From a virus, in IMG/VR virus record IMGVR_UViG_3300037119_004555, positions 1-21,181 of that record: a DNA stretch of 21,181 nucleotides, one strand, 5' to 3'. How positions within the stretch are numbered: the first letter of the stretch is position 1; the number at the start of each line of letters is the position of its first letter. Positions 14,557 through 20,866 of the stretch are shown here, piece by piece. The translations under genes and the position numbers were made by a program. A model generated the notes under the pieces. It was not told the DNA's origin. It made no database searches and saw only the letters and a list, made by a program, of their open reading frames with translations.

Positions 14557-15606
14557 ATGTCAGGAATGAGTGATTTTTTAACGTCGTTACAAATGTTGAA
14601 TCAAGGTATACAGCAAGCTGGAACTGCTTATGCGGTTAATAATGCACAGAAAGCTGTCGACGATATTAATTTAAACATACAAGATGAAGGACAGAAGCGC
14701 CAAGCACATCAACAATTGGCTAATGACTTAGCTTTAAGGCTTACAGGTATTGGCACCGATGCTGCCCATATTCAAGGGGCGTTCCAAGCTTTAGCTCCTA
14801 AGAATTTTGGTAGTGTCGAACAATTGCAGATTGAAGCCGGCCTCTCTGGCAATAACCAATTACAGAAGCAAGCGACCACCTTACAGAACCAAAATTATGG
14901 TGAGTGGAATAAGCAAGCCCGCAAGCAAACGGACTATGACATCGAGAAAATAAATGCAAAAGACAAACACGATAGAAGGGCTCAGGGCACTGATGCACAA
15001 GCTAAATTCTTGGAGACTATGGCTGAGCAGAACGTACCTCTTTATAAGATAGCCACAGTTCAGGACCCCCAAACAGGCCAAGTCTCTTTAGATCGCGGCA
15101 AGTACGTGCAGATGTCCAAAGAGGAGGCTACAAAGCATCGAGAAAAGGCCGGAGTGGTAGAAGATATTGCAAGCACCCTTAAGGAAATGGATGCACTCGT
15201 CGAGGATGGCGGTGTCACTAGTTGGAGCGCCCCTTTAAAAAAGCAGCGAGCTAAAACATTAAAAGCCAAATTTACGGACCTGCTATTAAAAGGAAAGGAA
15301 AAGTATAAACTCGGAGTACTTCAAGAATTGGATTTGGAGCAAATGAAACATGTCATTCCAGACGGTAGCGATGCTTGGTCAGGTTATGAATCTTATAAAG
15401 CTGTATCTAATAATTTAAAAGGTAGTTTAGGTAACGAACTAAAGGCAGGAGCACACTCTGTTGGCCGTACAATAGATACCAAAGATTTACAGCGTCTCGG
15501 ATTAGAAATGTCTGATGAGCAAGCAAAACAATTAGGAGCAGTGCCCGCGGACAAGCGTGCAGCGCTCTCAAAATTTAAAATTAATCGTGGACCACAGAGC
15601 AGGTAA
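14557..15606 (+). CDS. internal virion protein (hypothetical)
   Basis: This 349-aa protein starts MSGMSDFLTSLQMLNQGIQQ, a Gln-rich helical opening like the two genes before it. It continues with long helical charged stretches (QKRQAHQQLANDLALRL; EKAGVVEDIASTLKEMDALV). GGAGG at 14543-14547 serves as ribosome binding site at wide spacing. No lysozyme, transglycosylase or protease motif is visible. It is followed by a 679-aa gene that starts on its stop codon (TAATG). The order of small helical, larger helical and then a large protein with membrane segments matches podovirus internal-core cassettes (P22 gp7/gp20/gp16; T7 gp14-16). Assignment to one of them is not possible by eye. Confidence 0.6.
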   Translation: MSGMSDFLTSLQMLNQGIQQAGTAYAVNNAQKAVDDINLNIQDEGQKRQAHQQLANDLALRLTGIGTDAAHIQGAFQALAPKNFGSVEQLQIEAGLSGNNQLQKQATTLQNQNYGEWNKQARKQTDYDIEKINAKDKHDRRAQGTDAQAKFLETMAEQNVPLYKIATVQDPQTGQVSLDRGKYVQMSKEEATKHREKAGVVEDIASTLKEMDALVEDGGVTSWSAPLKKQRAKTLKAKFTDLLLKGKEKYKLGVLQELDLEQMKHVIPDGSDAWSGYESYKAVSNNLKGSLGNELKAGAHSVGRTIDTKDLQRLGLEMSDEQAKQLGAVPADKRAALSKFKINRGPQSR

Positions 15607-17645
15607 TGGCATCAATCACAGAGTATTTACAGCAAGAATATAACGCCAAAGTTATTGGCAAAAACGAAGATGGATCTGCGAAGATTTCTGTTTATGATCC
15701 GCAGTTAGATAAGGACGTTGAGCAAGATATAGACGTGCAAGGTCTACTTAAAGCTGATGGACGTTGGAACGAAGCGGATTTAAAGCAAGTTCCCTTCTCT
15801 AGTCCGGAGCTGCCAATTGCGACTAACGGTATAGGCTTTATGCAAGAGATTGATTTACTTACAGCTAAAACTACCAAAGATAAACATAGAGTGCTCGCTG
15901 CTAACTACGGTGCTGAGAATACACGTATGGATGCTCAAGGTAAGTTTACAGTTAAAAAAGATGGCGAATGGTATACAGCTGAAGATGGAGCAATTGCACA
16001 CGTAGCAAATGAAGCGCTACCAGTGACCGCTTCGATCCTTGGCGGCATCGCTGGAATACCCGCGGGCCCCGCTGGAATAGTTTTAGGTTCTGCAGGCGCC
16101 TATACGGCAGCAAAAGGCTGGCAAATGGCTGAAGCTTCTCGCCGCGGTATTCGCACTGATTTAGATTTAGAGACAGTTAGTAGTGAATTAGGTAAAGAAT
16201 TTATGACAGCTGTAGTATTAGAGATTGCTACACCACTAGCAATAGCCGGCGTAAAAATGGCGGCCCCACTTGCTAGAGCGCCAGCGAAATATTTAGCCTC
16301 AAAAGCAGGCGCGTTTTTTGGGAAGCTAAATAAGGTAGTGCCCAGTAATATGATTGGTACCGCTTCAGATGCACTAGGACAATTAACCAACACCTCAAAG
16401 CTCTCAGGGCGAGTAGCAATCACTCACCCAGAAGCAGTAGAGGCTGCCATGCAATCTGAAATTAAATTTATGGATCAAATCGACAGTCCTGAATTTCGGG
16501 CAGCTGCTCAGCGAGGCGATGCTAGTGTCACTAGACAATTAGGCGAATCTCCAAACAGACAAGCTGCAAGAGAAACACTTGAGGATTCTGTAAGAAAAAG
16601 CGTCATTAAATCTCGAGATATGCACACAGATGAGATAATGGCTTTAGGCCCAGAATTACAGACACAGAAAGTCTCTGTAGATCATACTGCATCATTAGAT
16701 GGTTATTTACAATCTATGGTCAATGAGAAGGTAGCTGAGCGCGGTGAGGATGGCGTCTTTAAATGGATAGGTAAAAGCAAAAATGCCGAGGACCGCTTCG
16801 GTCAAGAGATTGTGCGCTCCAAGGACTTTTCAGATTTAAAAATAATCTTTGAGGATATGTTAGAACTAAAGCGTCGAGCCGCCTCAGGATCATTAACCTT
16901 TGAGCAATTAACCCCAGTCACTAAAAAGCTAAACACAATGATGGAGGGCTCAAAGTTGTTCGAGGGAACTGAGTTAACTTCTAGTGGTCCTACGAAAGCA
17001 TTGATGGCAAAGGCAAGGGCCGGACTTGAGGAGACTAAGTTATGGGCAGCAAAAGAAGTAAGTAAAGATGTGGCGGCAGGTTATGAAAAAGCACAGGCAG
17101 GCGCTTCGAGACGTTTAGGATTAATTGAAGACATACAAAGGAGTGTAGATCCAGCAAAGGTTGATGGAACTATACAACGCATTTTAAACGTTGATGGAAA
17201 AAACGCAGCCCTGCAAAATAGCTTACATCAATTACTTACAGAGACAGGATTGCCCGCAAATAAAATCTTTGATGATCTAGCTATTGCGAACGCTGGAATA
17301 GAGTTTGCCCCCAAATTTATGGAGTCACGCACTGGATGGTCCGCGGTACCCTCAATGGTAACTGGCCCACGCATGGCCGGAAATGCTTTAGTTAAATTAG
17401 GTAAACTTACTAACCACGCGAAAGTTAATAAAATGGTCAGTGAACTACCACAAGCAGCTAAACTAGAAATGTTTACGAACCCACAAGCTAATCAAAACAT
17501 TATGCAATTACTGAACATAGCGCCAATTACTCAAGTACAGAATGCGCAGCAGGCAGTAGAGAAAGTTTCAAATGCTATTCAGACCGGAGATTTAAAGGGT
17601 GTTGGCGAGGATATGAAGAGGGCAGCTAAAACTTATGGAAAATAA
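15606..17645 (+). CDS. large internal virion/ejection protein
   Basis: This 679-aa protein shares its first base with the previous stop (TAATG). Residues 1-130 are a mixed soluble domain. Residues about 138-180 hold a Gly/Ala-rich hydrophobic stretch (ILGGIAGIPAGPAGIVLGSA), and a second lies at about 200-225 (AVVLEIATPLAIAGVKMAAP). These could insert in the host envelope during DNA ejection. The remaining 450 residues are predominantly helical. No muramidase catalytic motif was recognised, unlike T7 gp16. The size, position at the end of the structural block and membrane-like segments support an ejection protein. A tail-length or lytic role cannot be excluded. Confidence 0.6.
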   Translation: MASITEYLQQEYNAKVIGKNEDGSAKISVYDPQLDKDVEQDIDVQGLLKADGRWNEADLKQVPFSSPELPIATNGIGFMQEIDLLTAKTTKDKHRVLAANYGAENTRMDAQGKFTVKKDGEWYTAEDGAIAHVANEALPVTASILGGIAGIPAGPAGIVLGSAGAYTAAKGWQMAEASRRGIRTDLDLETVSSELGKEFMTAVVLEIATPLAIAGVKMAAPLARAPAKYLASKAGAFFGKLNKVVPSNMIGTASDALGQLTNTSKLSGRVAITHPEAVEAAMQSEIKFMDQIDSPEFRAAAQRGDASVTRQLGESPNRQAARETLEDSVRKSVIKSRDMHTDEIMALGPELQTQKVSVDHTASLDGYLQSMVNEKVAERGEDGVFKWIGKSKNAEDRFGQEIVRSKDFSDLKIIFEDMLELKRRAASGSLTFEQLTPVTKKLNTMMEGSKLFEGTELTSSGPTKALMAKARAGLEETKLWAAKEVSKDVAAGYEKAQAGASRRLGLIEDIQRSVDPAKVDGTIQRILNVDGKNAALQNSLHQLLTETGLPANKIFDDLAIANAGIEFAPKFMESRTGWSAVPSMVTGPRMAGNALVKLGKLTNHAKVNKMVSELPQAAKLEMFTNPQANQNIMQLLNIAPITQVQNAQQAVEKVSNAIQTGDLKGVGEDMKRAAKTYGK

Positions 17646-17856
17646 TCAACTTTTCGAAGTAGCTTTAGATATACAAAAACAAGTAGGCGAGATGGGCGCT
17701 ACTGTTGCTGCCATTGAAGCAGACTTAAAAGAACATATGCGTCGGACGCGTGTTCTAGAAACAGAGGTTAAATGGCTCCATAAGCAAAGTTATATTGCCT
17801 ACGGAGCTATTGCTATAATCATTCTTGCTGTGAAGTATTACTCAAAAATCGCATAA
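17635..17856 (+). CDS. XhlA-like holin candidate
   Basis: This 73-aa protein overlaps the end of the 679-aa gene by 11 bases. Residues 1-45 form an amphipathic helix or coiled coil with heptad-like hydrophobics (VALDIQKQVGEMGATVAAIE). A LETEVKWLHKQ segment follows, then one membrane helix (about 50-67, YIAYGAIAIIILAVKYY), and a very short C-terminus. The layout of acidic helix, KWL and single C-terminal TM matches the haemolysin XhlA family of phage holin-like proteins. Its place as the last late gene supports a lysis role. No endolysin gene was found beside it. A membrane anchor for another function is possible. Confidence 0.6.
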   Translation: MENNQLFEVALDIQKQVGEMGATVAAIEADLKEHMRRTRVLETEVKWLHKQSYIAYGAIAIIILAVKYYSKIA

Positions 17857-17998
17857 CTGCTTGATACCAAAGTCTACAGTTATAGTTTCCAACTGCGCTT
17901 CTATCATGAGGATGCACAGCAGAGCTTACGTAAAGCTCCATAAAGTAGCTTTGTATTTCAGCTAAGTCTGCTGTAGAAAGCTCCTTCGCCTCTTTCAT
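17819..17998 (-). CDS. small hypothetical protein (59 aa)
   Basis: The gene reads from ATG 17998 to TGA 17819. Its start overlaps the co-chaperonin stop as ATGA, a strong sign of translational coupling. The product is MKEAKELSTADLAEIQSYFM, then a middle with SSAVHPHDRSAVGNYNCRLW, and the end YQAVMRFLSNTSQQE. It is helical, soluble and has one Cys and two His. No family was recognised. Its 3' end overlaps the 3' end of the holin candidate on the other strand by 38 bases. That makes this the meeting point of two converging transcription units, with no intergenic terminator between them. Confidence 0.7.
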   Translation of the reverse strand: MKEAKELSTADLAEIQSYFMELYVSSAVHPHDRSAVGNYNCRLWYQAVMRFLSNTSQQE

Positions 17999-18417
17999 AA
18001 CTCTAATGCCTTAATGTATGAAGAGAAAGCGTCTTTAGAATCAAAAACAAACTGCACGTCGCCTTCGGTTGTTAGGCCGACTTTGCTACCGCTGTAGCCT
18101 GCGACTCCGGGAAGCGTCGATAAGTACTGCACACCTAAGCTATTAAGCACTACTAAGTTACCGACTTTAACATCGAGAGGCTGGTACTTGTCGCTGTCGG
18201 CGTCGTAATACCCTTCGCCAACTGCTAGCACGTAACCAACATGGGGCTTTTGAATTCGTAGATCCTCTCTGACGTTTGCAGCATTCCCTAATAGTAAGCC
18301 GCCCTTAGTTTTAATTTCGCCAAGTTCTACCCGCTCAATTAATAACTTATTACCCATTAACTTAAAGTGCTTGTTAGCCTTCTTAAAGTTCTGGTCGTAC
18401 TCTAATTTAATTTCCAT
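17995..18417 (-). CDS. GroES/gp31-like co-chaperonin
   Basis: This 140-aa protein matches the GroES (Cpn10) fold order: GNKLLIERVELGEIKTKGG (residues about 22-40) corresponds to the first strand and the roof of the mobile loop. GGLLLGNAAN (39-48) corresponds to the GroEL-binding GGIVL segment of the loop. HVGYVLAVGEGYYDADSDKY then QPLDVKVGNLVVLN correspond to the GEVLAVG...PLDVKVGD strands. The C-terminus is longer than GroES (97 aa), and a 20-residue N-terminal extension precedes Met21. T4 gp31 is likewise a larger variant needed to fold the T4 capsid protein. Here the partner is inferred to be host GroEL and the client may be the 307-aa capsid protein. CAGGAG precedes the ATG, which overlaps the upstream stop by 11 bases. 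Confidence 0.82.
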   Translation of the reverse strand: MEIKLEYDQNFKKANKHFKLMGNKLLIERVELGEIKTKGGLLLGNAANVREDLRIQKPHVGYVLAVGEGYYDADSDKYQPLDVKVGNLVVLNSLGVQYLSTLPGVAGYSGSKVGLTTEGDVQFVFDSKDAFSSYIKALEL

Positions 18418-18829
18418 GGGGCTCCTGCAACTTCATCATAGCTACCATTGTTTTTTGCAAGTTATCTACTCGCTGTTGTAAGCCTTGCATGTGTTGCATT
18501 TGTAGGACTTGTGCTTGCTCTAGGTTGGCTAATTGGTTAGGCGCGAACGTCGCTGCCGGAGTTGCAGTAGGCGCTTCGGGCTCCGGCTCAGCAGGCTCGT
18601 CTGCTGTTAATTCGACAGGCGTTACATCTATTGGGGGCACTTGAGCGCCCATTAAGTTCTTTGTTAAGTAAGCATTCGCCCCAATAAACATTCCATACAT
18701 AGTCGCTAAGAAGCCAGCAACCTCTATATTTAAACCACCGCTGTGGTTCACTTCTAAAGCAATCCCAACTAATGAAATAAACACTAAACCGACGAACTTT
18801 CGTCCGCCTAAACTGTCAAGCATATTCAT
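18407..18829 (-). CDS. two-TM membrane protein with coiled-coil tail, holin-like
   Basis: The start is set at ATG 18829 (MNMLDSLGGRKFVGL): GGAGG (18837-18841) lies seven bases upstream. A longer reading from 18853 would begin before this site. The 140-aa product has two membrane helices (about 10-27 and 34-56), with a polar EVNHSGGLNIE turn between them. A Pro/Glu/Ala linker (PAEPEPEAPTATPAATFAP) follows, then a Gln-rich coiled coil (about 90-135). The GGRKF start and GANAY motif recall small phage membrane proteins sometimes called holins. Its placement beside the co-chaperonin and converging on the XhlA-like gene is notable. Function is unproven; a membrane scaffold is an alternative. Confidence 0.65.
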   Translation of the reverse strand: MNMLDSLGGRKFVGLVFISLVGIALEVNHSGGLNIEVAGFLATMYGMFIGANAYLTKNLMGAQVPPIDVTPVELTADEPAEPEPEAPTATPAATFAPNQLANLEQAQVLQMQHMQGLQQRVDNLQKTMVAMMKLQEPHGN

Positions 18830-18830
18830 G

Positions 18831-19214
18831 CTAGTACCTCCAACGCCGATCAACTAGATCGAGTGTGCAATATTCCTTATTCCAATTTACAATATATCTA
18901 CGGTTTAGTTCTGATGTGACTTCGTTGACGATGCGATTAAAGGGTGCATCATGTGGGTGCCAAAACTTGGCCCCGCCCTCGGAAGCAATTTGCCCAGCCG
19001 ACATCAGGCGCTCTACGTATCCTAGCTCAACATTAAAGAAGAACTTATTTAAGTACTTATAAACATCCTCTAAAGAAAGGTCTATATCTTGATGGCCGTC
19101 CTTCTTACTAAGTTCATAGTAGTTAACAAGAAGGGGCAGCATAGTTATGAGCCCCAATCTTACTTCTTTATCTTTTTTAACTTTTAAATCTTTGCGATTA
19201 ACTGCTGCAGCCAT
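18831..19214 (-). CDS. hypothetical protein (127 aa)
   Basis: This 127-aa soluble protein was not assigned to a family. It begins with a basic segment, MAAAVNRKDLKVKKDKEVRL, then a hydrophobic stretch GLITMLPLLVNYYELSKKDG. A helical middle follows with LEDVYKYLNKFFFNVELGYV. The C-terminus is Arg/Trp-rich (NRRYIVNWNKEY...DRRWRY) and could bind nucleic acid. The ATG at 19214 shares its T with the preceding stop (TAATG overlap). The gene ends two bases before the next start, so co-transcription is very likely. Its neighbours are a beta-rich protein and a membrane protein. No cysteine motif or catalytic signature is visible. Confidence 0.6.
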   Translation of the reverse strand: MAAAVNRKDLKVKKDKEVRLGLITMLPLLVNYYELSKKDGHQDIDLSLEDVYKYLNKFFFNVELGYVERLMSAGQIASEGGAKFWHPHDAPFNRIVNEVTSELNRRYIVNWNKEYCTLDLVDRRWRY

Positions 19215-19642
19215 TATCCCTGTTTGAGCGCTTTGATTCTATCTGCTACACTCGCGCCTGCCGTGGCTTGGTTAATCGGAGTAAGCGTGTTAACGCCAAC
19301 ATTATTGTCGCTATACACGTCTGCAAAGTCTTGCTCTACAGTAAATTTAGTAGAGAGCTTGCCGCCGGAAAGGGCGTCAGCGATACGAGTAATCTTTGTA
19401 TTTGGGCCATCAGTTTTAATCTTGCCGTCTTTAAGTAACCATTTAACGTTGCCAGCAACACTTACTGAAACGCGCTTGCCTTCGATTCGCATAATCAGCG
19501 ACAGTGCACCTGGTGCTCGAACGTGTTTAGATTCATCCACGCCTACTGCGTAGCCTGTAATTGATTCGCCTACTTTAAGTCCTGTAAGCTTTTTAAATCC
19601 GCCTTCGAATCCGGCGTCTTTACTGATATCGGTAAAAGCCAT
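19214..19642 (-). CDS. beta-rich hypothetical protein, possible OB-fold
   Basis: The start is the internal ATG 19642, because AAGGAGG (19652-19658) lies nine bases upstream at ideal spacing; the frame itself stays open back through the HNH domain. The 142-aa product begins MAFTDISKDAGFEGGFKKLT. It has alternating strands: KVGESITGYAVGVDES, ALSLIMRIEGKRVSVSVAGN, VKWLLKDGKI, STKFTVEQDFADV. It ends in ASVADRIKALKQG. The small beta-barrel-like pattern and the acidic-to-basic tail are reminiscent of phage single-strand DNA-binding proteins, but no family match is certain. It ends by overlapping the next ATG by one base. It may also be made as the C-terminal part of an HNH fusion. Confidence 0.6.
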   Translation of the reverse strand: MAFTDISKDAGFEGGFKKLTGLKVGESITGYAVGVDESKHVRAPGALSLIMRIEGKRVSVSVAGNVKWLLKDGKIKTDGPNTKITRIADALSGGKLSTKFTVEQDFADVYSDNNVGVNTLTPINQATAGASVADRIKALKQG

Positions 19643-19645
19643 GTG

Positions 19646-20185
19646 CTTTTGCCTCCTTTTATGTTTATTGTCTTGGCGTGATTGCCAAACGTATTTATTA
19701 TTGTTTGAGCCAGCCAACGACTGTGACTGGTTGATGTTTGCAGCGCCATCATATCGCAAAACGCGCAGTAAGTCAACTAAAAAGAGTGTTTCCTTTACTG
19801 TTAAATGAGAGCCTTTAAGCTTATTACATTGCTCACAGCAGGGGACACTATTCTTTAAAGAGTAGCCATAGCGGTTGTCCATTCTGTCTAGGCCGCTTCC
19901 AGTAGTGTAGCGATCATCTTTACAGTAATAACAGCAGGAGTCCTCTGTGAGGGCCTTATATTCCTTAAAGGTAATAGTGGCTGCTATGCCTCTGGTTTTA
20001 GCATTCTTAGTTAAAGTTCTGAAGCGGCTCTCTGGGGTATACTCTTTATGCTTTATACAGTAACCGGACTTACTACTTGCGGTTAAGGTTCTTTCGCACC
20101 TTGGGTATTTGCACTGATGTCCTTTTAAGGATGGCTGCCTTAACTTGCTCTGTTGTTTCTTCAACTGGAATGATCCCGCCAGCAT
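19646..20185 (-). CDS. HNH homing endonuclease-like domain
   Basis: The HNH-coding region runs in the frame 20185 to 19214 without a stop before the beta-rich gene; its end here is set at the junction. Counted from ATG 20185, an N-terminal zinc knuckle (C25, C30, C43, H46: CKYPRC...YCIKH) is followed by the nuclease core, with CC-YY-C (84-88), GLDRMDNRYGYSLKN, VPCCEQCN and KLKG. The pairs C85/C88 and C117/C120 form a zinc ribbon. In this subfamily DR replaces the usual DH, so the first catalytic His is not obvious. The start is uncertain: no Shine-Dalgarno precedes ATG 20185, and the frame overlaps the upstream gene by 113 bases. It cuts DNA in family terms; the target is unknown. It may be free-standing or fused to the 142-aa protein. 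Confidence 0.75.
19652..19658 (-). promoter_or_regulatory. Shine-Dalgarno deciding the start of the beta-rich gene
   Basis: The minus-strand sequence AAGGAGG lies nine bases before ATG 19642 and inside the open frame of the HNH gene. It is the strongest ribosome binding site in the minus-strand block and supports independent translation of the 142-aa protein. Confidence 0.75.
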
Positions 20186-20318
20186 TGGCAATTAGGAGTG
20201 TCGACTTGTGGGCATCTGAGTAGTAGAACGTGAATATGTTTGGTACGTAGACGACTATTGGTTGTTTAGTGTTTGCATGCATAAGCTCAATAAAGAGCGT
20301 GTAGGCTTCGCCTGTCAT
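20073..20318 (-). CDS. small hypothetical protein (81 aa)
   Basis: This 81-aa protein starts at ATG 20318, overlapping the upstream stop as ATGA. It has a strand-rich middle, PIVVYVPNIFTFYYSD and TLLIANAGGIIPVEET, followed by a helix TEQVKAAILK and a basic tail KVRKNLNRK. The order of strand, small loop, strand, Gly-Gly-Ile-x-Val-x-Glu, helix resembles small FlbD-like proteins common in phages, whose role is unclear. Its last 113 bases overlap the N-terminal HNH frame, so either the tail or the HNH start may be altered by the endonuclease insertion. Confidence 0.6.
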   Translation of the reverse strand: MTGEAYTLFIELMHANTKQPIVVYVPNIFTFYYSDAHKSTLLIANAGGIIPVEETTEQVKAAILKRTSVQIPKVRKNLNRK

Positions 20319-20686
20319 AGGAGCGCCTTTACACGTTTATTGATCGCTTCTAGGTGTGCCAGCATATGCTTAGTGCGAAGGATGTAGGCGTCAACGCCTT
20401 CGGGAGTTATTCGCGCCTTCTCCGCAAGCTTAGGTAGCGCCTTCTCTTGAATTGTATTTATACCTGCATCAGTGAGCTCTTCTATAGCTCGTAAGTGTCG
20501 ACGTTGCATTGATACCTCTATATCTGTTTGTGTAGGCAGCACATCCTGCGTAAACTTGTTTAAGAGCTCCTTGTAAAGGTTAAACTCTGCCTTATTCGCT
20601 TTCTTGTTAATCGCGGCCCTAACTAATCTGTCTAAGCTTATGTAAAGGAGGGCAAATTCTTCGCCGTTAAAGCTAATCTTGGCCAT
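20315..20686 (-). CDS. hypothetical helical protein (123 aa)
   Basis: This 123-aa protein is almost all helical by composition, with charged heptad-like segments: LDRLVRAAINKKANKAEFNL, YKELLNKFTQDVLP, MQRRHLRAIEELTDAGINTI and HMLAHLEAINKRVKALL. No catalytic motif, signal or membrane segment is seen. GGAGG (20695-20699) lies eight bases before ATG 20686. The start overlaps the 36-aa membrane gene by 14 bases and the stop overlaps the next start as ATGA, so it belongs to one tightly coupled operon. Function unknown. Confidence 0.7.
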   Translation of the reverse strand: MAKISFNGEEFALLYISLDRLVRAAINKKANKAEFNLYKELLNKFTQDVLPTQTDIEVSMQRRHLRAIEELTDAGINTIQEKALPKLAEKARITPEGVDAYILRTKHMLAHLEAINKRVKALL

Positions 20687-20783
20687 CGTCGTCGCCTCCA
20701 GTAATCATCTTCTCAAATAGAACTAATCCTAAGCCAAAGCCGAAGAAGAAAAACGATAAGTAGATTATCCCTTCTGGTGTCAT
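20673..20783 (-). CDS. single-pass membrane micro-protein (36 aa)
   Basis: The frame runs from ATG 20783 to TAG 20673. GGAGG (20790-20794) lies six bases upstream. The product is MTPEGIIYLSFFFFGFGLGL then VLFEKMITGGDDDGQD: one membrane helix (about residues 6-23) with Phe/Gly/Leu content and an acidic C-terminal tail. Its start overlaps the preceding 28-aa stop as ATGA. The downstream gene start lies inside its last codons. Small size and coupling suggest a real gene. It could be a regulator of membrane proteins or part of a lysis or superinfection system, but no family was recognised. Confidence 0.65.
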   Translation of the reverse strand: MTPEGIIYLSFFFFGFGLGLVLFEKMITGGDDDGQD

Positions 20784-20866
20784 TCGTTACCTCCACGACT
20801 AGTTGAAACGATTATGCACATGATAAATATAAAGCTTATAAAAAATGAGTAATAAAACACACTCAC
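20780..20866 (-). CDS. single-pass membrane micro-protein (28 aa)
   Basis: The frame starts at GTG 20866, overlapping the upstream stop as GTGA, and ends at TGA 20780 overlapping the next ATG. The peptide is VSVFYYSFFISFIFIMCIIV then STSRGGNE, one strongly hydrophobic helix with a short polar end. Purine-rich AGGGGGAAA just upstream could act as ribosome binding site. A second GTG two codons later is an alternative start. Both ends coupled to neighbours support translation, though at 28 aa chance cannot be excluded. It could be a partner of the 36-aa peptide. Confidence 0.5.
   Translation of the reverse strand: MSVFYYSFFISFIFIMCIIVSTSRGGNE

Noticed and set aside
15606-17645. Lytic transglycosylase or lysozyme domain in the 679-aa protein
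   Set aside because: No catalytic Glu motif or typical surrounding residues could be seen; only membrane-like and helical segments.
19224-19553. 109-aa plus-strand frame opposite the beta-rich gene
   Set aside because: It lies wholly against a well-supported coupled minus-strand gene and has no neighbours on the plus strand.
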